Below, one piece after another: positions 6,158 to 13,126 of a DNA stretch of 16,398 bases; the stretch's first letter is position 1, and every line of letters begins with the position of its first letter. The DNA lies in NCBI GenBank assembly GCA_023336765.1, contig JAMBLL010000221.1:1-16398 (forward strand). The letters run 5' to 3'. Below the pieces are notes generated by a model. That model ran no database searches, was not told the DNA's origin, and saw only the letters and a program-made list of their open reading frames with translations. The DNA is from Actinomycetes bacterium. GTDB taxonomy: Bacteria; Actinomycetota; Acidimicrobiia; Spongiisociales; UBA5794. Both the position numbers and the translations under genes were made by a program.

Positions 6158-7884
6158 GTGACCTCCGCAGCGAATTGGGAATCGACGATCTCCGCGTACG
6201 GGACGCAACGTTCGAACAGTTCCTCGTGCGTCCCGATACCTACAACACCACCGTCTTCAAGAACGACGATCTGGTCTGCATCCATAATGGTCGAAACCCT
6301 CTGTGCAACGATGATGACTGTTGCATCTCTCGTCACATCCTTGAGCGCGAACCGCAACCGTGCATCTGTCGTAACATCAAGGGCAGAGAACGAGTCGTCG
6401 AACAGGTAGATCTCGGGCTTGCGAATCAACGCTCGTGCAATTGCGAGGCGTTGCCTCTGGCCACCTGACACATTCGTGCCACCCTGAGCAATGTGCGACT
6501 CCAGCCCATCTGGCATCGCTTCGACGAACTCACGTGCTTGCGCGATCTCGAGCGCCTCCCACATCTCATCGTCTGTTGCTTCCGGAACACCGTATCGAAG
6601 GTTCGATGCCACTGTGCCAGAGAAGAGATAGATCGTCTGGGGGACGATGCCGATCTTGTCCCACAGGGCGTCCAGTTCTATATCACGAACATCAACACCA
6701 TCGACAAGCACCGCGCCCTGGGTTGCGTCGATCAAGCGCGGAATCAGGTTGACGAGCGTGGTTTTGCCCGTACCCGTGGATCCGATCACGGCCGTTGTCT
6801 GCCCAGACCTGGCTACGAACGAGATGTCGCTCAATACAGGATGGCTCGCACCGGGGTAGCTGAACCCGGCACTGTCGAACGCTACGGTGCCGTGCTCTGG
6901 CAGAATTGTCACCCCATCGGCGGGCGGCACCACGGACGAATCAGTGTCCAGCACCTCACCGATACGGTCGGCCGACACGGCGGCCCTCGGGAGCAACATC
7001 AGCATGAACGTCGCCATCATGACCGACATGAGGATCTGGATGATGTAGGTCAGGAATGCCGTGAGGGAGCCGATTTGCATCTCGCCCGCATCGACCCGCA
7101 GGCCGCCGAACCACAGCACTGCGACGCTCGACACGTTCATCACCAGCATGACGGCAGGGAATATCGCAGCCATCCACCGGCCGACATAGAGGGACACGCC
7201 CGTCAAGTCCGCGTTCGCTTCACCGAACCGCTCGGTCTCGAACGGTTCGCGGACAAAGGCCCGCACGACGCGGATGCCGGTGATCTGCTCCCGAAGCACC
7301 CGGTTGACCGAGTCAAGACGTCTCTGCATGATGCGGAATCCCGGGACCATATGCGACAGGATGAACCAGATGATCACACTCAGAATCGGGACAAGAGCAA
7401 GGATCAGCCACGACAGTCCGACATCCTCACGCAGCGCCATCGCGATGCCCCCGATCATCATGATCGGTGCGGTGATGAGCATCGTGAATGTCATGAGAAC
7501 GAGCATCTGGACCTGCTGCACATCGTTCGTGTTGCGTGTCAGCAGCGATGGTGCGCCAAAGCGACCCATCTCCCTACTCGAGAACTCGATGACCTTATGG
7601 AAGAACGCGGAGCGGACATCTCGTCCGAAAGCCATGGCGGCTCTTGCGCCGAAGTAGACAGCGGCGATCGTGGCAGCTGCCTGGACGAGTGACACGGCGA
7701 GCATCCATCCGCCCATGCGCAGGATGTAGCCAGTGTCACCACGCAATATCCCGTTGTCGATGATGTTCGCGTTGAGGGCTGGCAGTGAGAGAGCCGCGAT
7801 CGTTGCAACGAGTTGGAACGCGACGATGATCGCTATCTCACGCTTGTACGGCTTCAAGTAGCGACGCAGGATCCGAACGAGCAT
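6154..7884 (-). CDS. ABC exporter half-transporter with degenerate ATP site, 576 aa
   Basis: Type IV exporter fold: six membrane helices (about 15-300), then an ATPase domain. Walker A GSTGTGKT is at 368-375, Q-loop Gln416, signature VSGGQ 472-476. In Walker B (IYLFDD, 492-497) the catalytic Glu is replaced by Asp497, and the switch histidine is Gln528 (VAQRVSTI). This Asp/Gln pattern is characteristic of the degenerate-site subunit of heterodimeric exporters such as TM287, BmrC or LmrC. Together with the next gene it should form one pump with one consensus and one non-hydrolysing site. ATG 7884 overlaps the tetR stop by 1 bp (TGATG), so regulator and pump are co-transcribed. No strong ribosome binding site is visible, suggesting coupled translation. 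Confidence 0.9.
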   Translation of the reverse strand: MLVRILRRYLKPYKREIAIIVAFQLVATIAALSLPALNANIIDNGILRGDTGYILRMGGWMLAVSLVQAAATIAAVYFGARAAMAFGRDVRSAFFHKVIEFSSREMGRFGAPSLLTRNTNDVQQVQMLVLMTFTMLITAPIMMIGGIAMALREDVGLSWLILALVPILSVIIWFILSHMVPGFRIMQRRLDSVNRVLREQITGIRVVRAFVREPFETERFGEANADLTGVSLYVGRWMAAIFPAVMLVMNVSSVAVLWFGGLRVDAGEMQIGSLTAFLTYIIQILMSVMMATFMLMLLPRAAVSADRIGEVLDTDSSVVPPADGVTILPEHGTVAFDSAGFSYPGASHPVLSDISFVARSGQTTAVIGSTGTGKTTLVNLIPRLIDATQGAVLVDGVDVRDIELDALWDKIGIVPQTIYLFSGTVASNLRYGVPEATDDEMWEALEIAQAREFVEAMPDGLESHIAQGGTNVSGGQRQRLAIARALIRKPEIYLFDDSFSALDVTTDARLRFALKDVTRDATVIIVAQRVSTIMDADQIVVLEDGGVVGIGTHEELFERCVPYAEIVDSQFAAEVT

Positions 7885-8498
7885 CAGACCACCGACTCGC
7901 TGTCCCGAGATGCGATTCCGTGGAGGGCGATGTCGACCATTGCGGCCGCACCGAGTTTGTCGTCATCTTCCATCAGGGAGTGGGCGTTGGCGAACACAAG
8001 CCCCCAGAACACCACAGCCCCTCGTGCAGGGGTTGTCTTGAACTTCTCTGGGTGGCGATCGAACAGCTCTGCAAGTGCACAGAGCATCGATGCATGGGAC
8101 TCCTTGAGATACTGATGCGCACCCTCGAGCTTCTCCGTGCCCGCTGTCTGCATCGTGCGGAGCACGCCCACGAGTGTGCCTACCCGTTCTCCCCTTTCCA
8201 TTAGAACCCCTGCTGCCTGTTCAAGCTGCTCCTCCACCGGGATATCCACGGAGATCCCGGCAAGGGCGGCTCTCGCAGACTCCGGATCAACCGTTGCCTT
8301 GATCGCCTCCACGATGACCGAGACCTTGTCTGGGAACACACTGAAGACGGTGCCCTCTGCGATCCCTGCTGCGTCGGCGATCTCGCGCGTCGAAAGCGTC
8401 GATCCCTTCTCGAGGAGGAGTGGGATAACAGCCTCGACGATCTCCCGACGGCGATCGTCGGGTGGAAGAGGCTTTGCACGGCGTTGGGTGGTGTTCAC
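7884..8498 (-). CDS. TetR/AcrR-family transcriptional repressor, 204 aa
   Basis: The N-terminal DNA-binding domain shows the TetR helix-turn-helix: RREIVEAVIPLLLEKG, then LSTREIADAAGIAEGTVFSVFPDK (about residues 35-58). The C-terminal region, helical and Ala/Leu/Glu-rich, is the ligand-binding and dimerisation half and carries no recognisable substrate signature. It is the first gene of the operon with the two exporter subunits. The start is GTG 8498: no ribosome binding site is present, but TATACT lies 6 nt upstream, which places the transcript start on the GTG itself (leaderless). A perfect palindrome abuts that -10 box, so it very likely represses its own operon and is released by a compound the pump exports. 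Confidence 0.88.
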   Translation of the reverse strand: MNTTQRRAKPLPPDDRRREIVEAVIPLLLEKGSTLSTREIADAAGIAEGTVFSVFPDKVSVIVEAIKATVDPESARAALAGISVDIPVEEQLEQAAGVLMERGERVGTLVGVLRTMQTAGTEKLEGAHQYLKESHASMLCALAELFDRHPEKFKTTPARGAVVFWGLVFANAHSLMEDDDKLGAAAMVDIALHGIASRDSESVV

Positions 8499-8504
8499 CG
8501 TGCC

Positions 8505-8510
8505 AGTATA
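8505..8510 (-). promoter_or_regulatory. -10 box of the tetR-exporter operon (leaderless start)
   Basis: On the minus strand TATACT is followed by 6 nt and then GTG 8498, so transcription should begin at or beside the start codon. No convincing -35 box is seen; that region is occupied by the palindrome. Confidence 0.55.
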
Positions 8511-8534
8511 ACTGAGTGAGGACTCACTCAGTTA
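8509..8534. promoter_or_regulatory. TetR operator: perfect palindrome
   Basis: TAACTGAGTGAG (8509-8520) and CTCACTCAGTTA (8523-8534) are exact inverted copies with a 2-nt spacer. The palindrome runs into the -10 TATACT and covers the -35/-10 spacer, so a bound repressor dimer would block RNA polymerase. The TGAGTGAG half-site resembles operators of several TetR-family repressors (general knowledge, not matched to one protein). Confidence 0.8.
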
Positions 8535-8555
8535 CGTTGGCGTCCATCGGTATTC

Positions 8556-10172
8556 TCACGGCGTCTGGTCCTTTGATGTGTCGTCCTGATCGTCGAGAGA
8601 TCGCCACACGACCGAGGCCGCGTCGTCAACGAGGCCCTGCCCGGCCTCCTCGTAGAGGTTACGCGCCACGTCAACACCGGCATCTTCGAGTTCGACGACC
8701 TGGTCGGGATACCTCGCGATGGCGGCAACGCTCACATCTGGTAGGAACTCGTTCGCCCGCTCGACGCACACGAGGTTCGACGCATGGTTGTCCATTGCAA
8801 CAACGATGAGTTCGACCTCATCGTGACTCTTCAGATGCTCCCAGAACTCCTGATCCAGGGCGTATCCGAGGACGACATTTCTCCCAGCAGCTGTATTCGC
8901 CTCGATCACCTCCGTACTTCGCTCCACACCCACCACTATCTCGCCGCGCCGCGCGACCAGTTCGTCGTACGCTCCCGTGCCAACGCGTCCCATCCCGAAG
9001 ATGATCACTCTTGCACCTTCAAGGTCCACTATCTCATCATCGGAAGCAATCGGGTGCCGTTCGAAGGTCGATAGCTTCGCTGAGAGCTTCCCGTACATCC
9101 GGTATCGAGCGGTGTTCGCTGCTGCAGCGACAACGAACGAACTGGCCACGATGATCGCAATCGTCGACACCCACTCCTGATCGAGGATCCCGTTGGCCTG
9201 GCTCGCCACGGCAACGATCAAGCCGAATTCGCTGTAGGACGAGAGCGACAGCGAGGTCTGGAGAGCCGTTCGGTTCCTGAGATGGAACCGGTTCAACAAC
9301 ACAAAGAACAGGACGCTCTTCATCGGTAGCAGAACCAGCATCAGCGCCGCCACGGCCAGCGCACCTACAGGTGGCATCCCGCCAAGACCGATCGAGAGGA
9401 AGAACCCAATGAGAAAGAAGTCCTTGAAATCGAGCAAGCGGTCAGCCATCTCACCAGCCCGTGGATCGGATGACACGACTATCCCTGCGACCAGCGCACC
9501 CAACTCAGGCTCCAGCCCAACGAGGTGGAAGCCGCCAGCGCCCACACCCACGGCCAGCGCGAAGCCGAAAAGGATCAGCAGTTCACCGCGTCCGGCGCGG
9601 GTAAGAAACCAGGTGAATACGGGTCGCAATGCGATGATCGCGATAACCATCGGAATCGCCCACCAAGATGGAACCAATCCGGCGAGGAAGACAAGGAACA
9701 TCACAGCCAGGATGTCCTGGATGATGAGCACGCCCACAGCGAGGCGACCCGAGAGCGACCCTGTTTCGTTCGTCTGCTCAAGCATCTTGATCGCGAACAC
9801 CGTGCTTGAGAACGCAAAGACGAAGCCGAGAATCAACGTCTGTTGCCAATCGAGGTCACCGATCATCGGAAAACCGATAGCTCCCACGGCGAGCATCACG
9901 CCAGCAACCACCAACGTGACGGCAACAACCTCGACAGTTGCCGTTGCCCATACCTCCCGGCGGGCAAGGAATCTGATCTTCAGCTTGAGGCCGATGGTGA
10001 ACAGCAACAAGAGCACACCGATTTCGGCGATGGTCTCGATCGCTTCGGTCGATTCGAATCCGAAAGCGAACAGGACGAACCCTGCGACCAGATAACCCAC
10101 CAATGCGGGCAAGCCCATTCTGGTGGCGGCGAACCCGAATACGAACGCCGTGATGATCAAGACAACATCCAT
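8556..10172 (-). CDS. CPA2/KefC-type cation:proton antiporter with RCK domain, 538 aa
   Basis: An integral membrane exchanger, probably K+(Na+)/H+. The N-terminal two thirds (residues 1-355) hold about 12 hydrophobic segments of the Na_H_Exchanger fold. They include GLPALVGYLVAG, the FAFSSTVFAIKML block with the unwound-helix signature, and Gln-Asp at 152-153 in LIIQDILAV, the QD motif seen in KefB/KefC. A TrkA-N/RCK domain follows: VIIFGMGRVGTGAYDEL with the GxGRxG dinucleotide loop near 393-398, an acidic residue at the end of the second strand (VGVERS), and LGYALDQEFWEHL. No TrkA-C domain is apparent. I start at ATG 10172 because TAATGT stands 7 nt before it (leaderless pattern); the frame opens further to a TTG at 10217 without better signals. 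It lies upstream of tetR on the same strand, but that gene has its own promoter. Confidence 0.88.
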   Translation of the reverse strand: MDVVLIITAFVFGFAATRMGLPALVGYLVAGFVLFAFGFESTEAIETIAEIGVLLLLFTIGLKLKIRFLARREVWATATVEVVAVTLVVAGVMLAVGAIGFPMIGDLDWQQTLILGFVFAFSSTVFAIKMLEQTNETGSLSGRLAVGVLIIQDILAVMFLVFLAGLVPSWWAIPMVIAIIALRPVFTWFLTRAGRGELLILFGFALAVGVGAGGFHLVGLEPELGALVAGIVVSSDPRAGEMADRLLDFKDFFLIGFFLSIGLGGMPPVGALAVAALMLVLLPMKSVLFFVLLNRFHLRNRTALQTSLSLSSYSEFGLIVAVASQANGILDQEWVSTIAIIVASSFVVAAAANTARYRMYGKLSAKLSTFERHPIASDDEIVDLEGARVIIFGMGRVGTGAYDELVARRGEIVVGVERSTEVIEANTAAGRNVVLGYALDQEFWEHLKSHDEVELIVVAMDNHASNLVCVERANEFLPDVSVAAIARYPDQVVELEDAGVDVARNLYEEAGQGLVDDAASVVWRSLDDQDDTSKDQTP

Positions 10173-10179
10173 AAGGGAC

Positions 10180-10185
10180 ACATTA
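10180..10185 (-). promoter_or_regulatory. -10 box of the antiporter gene (leaderless start)
   Basis: TAATGT on the minus strand with 7 nt to ATG 10172. This matches the TANNNT rule and the leaderless geometry of tetR and clc in this window. No clear -35 box. Confidence 0.4.
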
Positions 10186-10230
10186 CCTGACGCCGTGACG
10201 CGGCAGTTCCTCGCCAACGAGACCTGATGG

Positions 10231-10803
10231 ATGGCTTACCTCGACACTCCGGCGTGGTTCGCAGTGGTCATGGGGATCGCTGCCGTACCCCTTGCGATCT
10301 CGTTCCTCACTGGCTCGTGGGTCGAGGTGGTTGCCGCGATTTTCATCATCATCTCGGTGCTCATGTTCCGTGCGATCCTGGTCCCGTGGACACTGCGCTT
10401 CTTCATGTTCCCTTCAGCTGTTCGTGGCGATCTCCACCATCCGATCGCAGCGAGCTTCTTCCCGACCATGCCGATCGCTATTTTCATCATCGCACTCGAC
10501 CTCTTGAGGTACCCTGACATGTTCTTCTCACCAGACACGTCACATACCGTTGCTTTCTGGATGTGGGTGGTGGGTTCGAACTCGCACCGATCTACTCGAA
10601 CCGCTTCGACTACGGCCATCACCGTTGCTCTTTCAAGATGATCAACCTATTCGAAGCAGGAACACCTCTCGACTTCGACGCACAGGCGATCAAGGCGATC
10701 TCCGTGCTTGCACCGCTCGCTGGGTGGCTTTACGACGTGGGCGTTCCTCATGGCAGTCGTCATCGTCGGCCCCTGGTCAGGTTTCAGCCTTTGCTTGAGT
10801 TGA
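10231..10803 (+). pseudogene. Decayed TDT/SLAC1-type anion or dicarboxylate transporter
   Basis: The intact first frame (10231-10641, 136 codons) begins TPAWFAVVMG, the opening motif of tellurite-resistance/dicarboxylate (TDT, SLAC1-like) transporters. It continues with RGDLHHPIAASFFPTMPIA, their conserved second block. Coding then breaks: near 10563-10570 the sense moves to another frame (GGFELAPIYSNRF, then AIKAISVLAPLAGW). Around 10725-10735 it returns to the first frame (TTWAFLMAVVIVGPWSGF), ending at TGA 10801-10803. Two compensating frame changes and a total of only about 190 residues, where the family has roughly 300-400 and ten helices, indicate frameshifts plus an internal deletion. 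A truncated functional 136-aa protein is possible but unlikely. The 3' end overlaps the convergent clc gene and shares an inverted repeat with it. Confidence 0.65.
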
Positions 10804-10819
10804 CCAGGGACCGACGATG
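10761..10819. repeat. Inverted repeat with 19-bp arms at the convergent gene ends
   Basis: CATCGTCGGCCCCTGGTCA (10761-10779) and TGACCAGGGACCGACGATG (10801-10819) pair at 18 of 19 positions around a 21-nt loop. Both arms are coding: the right arm, on the minus strand, encodes IVGPWS of the chloride channel (residues 410-415). The left arm, on the plus strand, encodes IVGPWS in the transporter remnant. It could work as a bidirectional terminator, although there is no T-run. It could also be a mutational template-switch product. Confidence 0.75.
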
Positions 10820-12045
10820 CCGAGACCGTACGTGATCGAAACCGAGACGATGACCGCGATCGTTATCACGGCAGCCGCGGGTGGTCCGATACCCGTGACG
10901 AAAACGGCAAGTATGACAATGGAGAAGGGAATCCCTGCAATCGCCGCGGTCGCCGCCATCGTGGCGCCCACGGCTAGTGCCAGGGGGAAGGACGGAAACA
11001 GTTGATGTACCACAGCACCCACCGTTCCCCCAATGAAGAACATCGGGAAGAACGGACCGCCGTAGAAACCGGTTGCCATCGATACGGTCAGGGTGATCAG
11101 CTTGAGCCCCACGACTGCAAGAAGCAACCATGACGCAAGAGTCGCCGTGTTCTCGACCACCACGCCGAGGGCATCGATGCCAGAGAACAGGGTAGCTGGC
11201 ATCACGAACGCGATCACAGCGAGGGTCATCCCCCCAAGCCCAGCGCGCACTATCGGCGGACCCGGAATCCGCAACGAGAGGCTGGCGCCTGCCTTGCCGA
11301 GCGCCGCGATCACGAGACCAAGCGCGGCACCGAGAACGCCGACGCCAACTCCGGCCAGGAGGTACCAGCTCGTGAACTCGAAGTCTGGGAACGAGTAGAG
11401 GTTGAGAAAGGGGGAGCCGATGAAGGGATACACGATCACGAATGCCACGATCCCCGAGACGCCCCCGGGGATGATGTGTCTGAACAGCAGGTGCATACGG
11501 TTCTGTCGCTCGAGTTCGAACGCGAACAACGTGCCGATGAACGGGGAACTCATCAGGCCACCAAGAGCTCCAGCAGCGCCGCTGAACGTGGCTGTGCGAG
11601 TATCCGCGACGGACGCCCCAGCACGCCGTGTAAGCCAGTTACCGAAGCCCGATGCGGCCACGACCAAAGGTGCCTCAGGGCCGAGACTCGCTCCACCGAC
11701 GAGCGAGACGAACGACACGATGATCGCTCTTGGCGTGATTCTGGGGTCGGCGTGCCCTTCCTCGATCTCCTCGAGGAAGGACTTCAGCCTCACCGGTAGA
11801 TGAAACAGGCTGTAGGCCAGGCCAACGATGAGCCCTGCGACGACGGGGATCGTCAAGGCACGGATACCACCCGAGAACCATTCGAAACTCACACCCAGAT
11901 TCCCCCACAGACCCGCCCGTACGGCGTGCTCGGCACCGAGGAAGACAACCGCAAACACACCGGCGAACAATCCGATAGCGGCGGATCGTGCAAGGATGAT
12001 CCAATAGGCTGGACTCCTCAGTGGGGGCCGTTCTCGTGCGGTCAC
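10777..12045 (-). CDS. ClC-family chloride channel or Cl-/H+ antiporter, 422 aa
   Basis: A polytopic membrane protein of the ClC fold, roughly ten or more hydrophobic helices along its length. GGASLGPEAPLV (117-128) corresponds to the G(K/R)EGP filter motif, with Glu124 as the gating glutamate; GFYGGPFFP (326-334) is the GxFxP motif; FAFELER (174-180) puts Glu177 near the position of the internal proton glutamate of exchangers. The first filter motif, GSGIP, is not recognisable where expected (EEGHADPR, about 95-102), so anion selectivity is uncertain. The length suits a prokaryotic ClC without CBS domains. The start is GTG 12045; TACGAT 6 nt upstream suggests a leaderless mRNA. The 3' end overlaps the transporter pseudogene. 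Confidence 0.88.
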   Translation of the reverse strand: MTARERPPLRSPAYWIILARSAAIGLFAGVFAVVFLGAEHAVRAGLWGNLGVSFEWFSGGIRALTIPVVAGLIVGLAYSLFHLPVRLKSFLEEIEEGHADPRITPRAIIVSFVSLVGGASLGPEAPLVVAASGFGNWLTRRAGASVADTRTATFSGAAGALGGLMSSPFIGTLFAFELERQNRMHLLFRHIIPGGVSGIVAFVIVYPFIGSPFLNLYSFPDFEFTSWYLLAGVGVGVLGAALGLVIAALGKAGASLSLRIPGPPIVRAGLGGMTLAVIAFVMPATLFSGIDALGVVVENTATLASWLLLAVVGLKLITLTVSMATGFYGGPFFPMFFIGGTVGAVVHQLFPSFPLALAVGATMAATAAIAGIPFSIVILAVFVTGIGPPAAAVITIAVIVSVSITYGLGIVGPWSTQAKAET

Positions 12046-12051
12046 GGTTGC

Positions 12052-12057
12052 ATCGTA
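12052..12057 (-). promoter_or_regulatory. -10 box of the clc gene (leaderless start)
   Basis: TACGAT on the minus strand lies 6 nt before GTG 12045, and no ribosome binding site is present. Same geometry as tetR and the antiporter; no -35 box recognised. Confidence 0.4.
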
Positions 12058-12093
12058 CCTCAGCGGAGTACACGTAGCGGTCGCTCGCCCACG

Positions 12094-13050
12094 TCAGCCA
12101 CCGACAATTGCGACGAGACGGCCGACTACGGTTCCGGATTCACCGATGACATGGAGGCCTGCGATGTCGTCCAGGGACCGGGTCTCGGCAACGTGGACGC
12201 GCAGGAGTCCGTAGCTGAGCATCGCGGCGAGCGCTTCAAGGCCAGCATGGTCGGGTTCCACAAGCATCCAACTCGCTGTCACCCCTGCGGCTTCGAGTTG
12301 CCGTTGATAAGGCACATCATCGCGAGACGACAACACCACCATACGGCCGCCCGGTCGCAGTGTGCCGAGCAACTTTGCGGAGGACTCTTTGCCACCAACA
12401 AGGTCCAGAACGGCATCCATATGTGAAATGGACTCGATGGCGCCCTCGGACAAAGAATCGATCACGTGGTCGACGCCAAGGCTCGTCAACATGTCTAGCC
12501 GATCTGGAACATCGGCCGCCCAGACCGTCGCGCGCCTTGCTCGTGCGATCTGGACAGCGAACTGCCCAACAGCGCCCGCCGCACCACGTATGAGTATGCG
12601 CTCCCCCTGGCCGAGTTTGATCGTGTCGACGATTGCTTGATACGCCGTGAGTCCGGGGAGTGGGACCGCTGCTGCAGCCACATCGGACACCTTGTCCGGG
12701 ATACGCGCCAGCTGTCGTGATGGTGCCACAACGTATTGCGCATAGGTGTTCCCAGGATGAGGGAACCGGGGCATCCCAAAGACGCGGTCACCCTTTTCGA
12801 ATCTCGTGACACCCGCCCCAGATTCTTCAACTACTCCAGCGATATCCCAACCGAGCACCATCGGCTCGGCGGGATCGAAGAACCGGTACATGCCTTCCCC
12901 AGCCCGGGTCTTCCAGTCGATCGAGTTCACTCCAACAGCGGTGACCCGTACGAGGACCTCCGTTGGTCCAGGCTCAGGCCGCGGAATCGATGTGGGTACA
13001 AGGTTCTCAGGTCCTCCAGCCGTGAAGGTGACCGCGTTCATCTCTGGCAT
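12094..13050 (-). CDS. Zinc-less MDR oxidoreductase (quinone oxidoreductase-like), 318 aa
   Basis: A cytoplasmic NADPH-dependent medium-chain dehydrogenase/reductase of the quinone-reductase/enoyl-reductase type. N-terminal GroES-like domain: PGPTEVLVRVTAVGVNSIDWKTR, then VLGWDIAGVVEESGAGVTRFEKGDRVFG. Rossmann domain: GERILIRGAAGAVGQFAVQIA, with the GxxGxVG loop at about 156-162. VNSIDWKTRAG replaces the zinc-binding Cys/His pattern of alcohol dehydrogenases, so no catalytic zinc is expected. The substrate is likely a quinone or an alpha,beta-unsaturated carbonyl, not determinable here. I start at ATG 13050, the third codon of the longest frame, because GGAG lies 6 nt before it; ATG 13056 would touch the GGAG directly. 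It sits 48 bp upstream of clc on the same strand. Confidence 0.85.
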   Translation of the reverse strand: MPEMNAVTFTAGGPENLVPTSIPRPEPGPTEVLVRVTAVGVNSIDWKTRAGEGMYRFFDPAEPMVLGWDIAGVVEESGAGVTRFEKGDRVFGMPRFPHPGNTYAQYVVAPSRQLARIPDKVSDVAAAAVPLPGLTAYQAIVDTIKLGQGERILIRGAAGAVGQFAVQIARARRATVWAADVPDRLDMLTSLGVDHVIDSLSEGAIESISHMDAVLDLVGGKESSAKLLGTLRPGGRMVVLSSRDDVPYQRQLEAAGVTASWMLVEPDHAGLEALAAMLSYGLLRVHVAETRSLDDIAGLHVIGESGTVVGRLVAIVGG

Positions 13051-13126
13051 CAGCATCTCCGTTCGGCGGTATCAGCGCAAGGATAGGAGGATGGGTCCAC
13101 ACAGGATTGTCGGGTCGTCTCGGTCT

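Noticed and set aside
5216..6409. Long plus-strand ORF (397 codons) opposite the exporter genes
   Set aside because: It is the complement of well-conserved ABC transporter coding sequence; its translation is rich in His/Arg/Asp with no domain, as expected for an antisense shadow in high-GC DNA.
6493..7692. Long plus-strand ORF (399 codons) opposite the degenerate-site exporter subunit
   Set aside because: Antisense shadow; low-complexity His/Arg/Asp-rich translation and no ribosome binding site.
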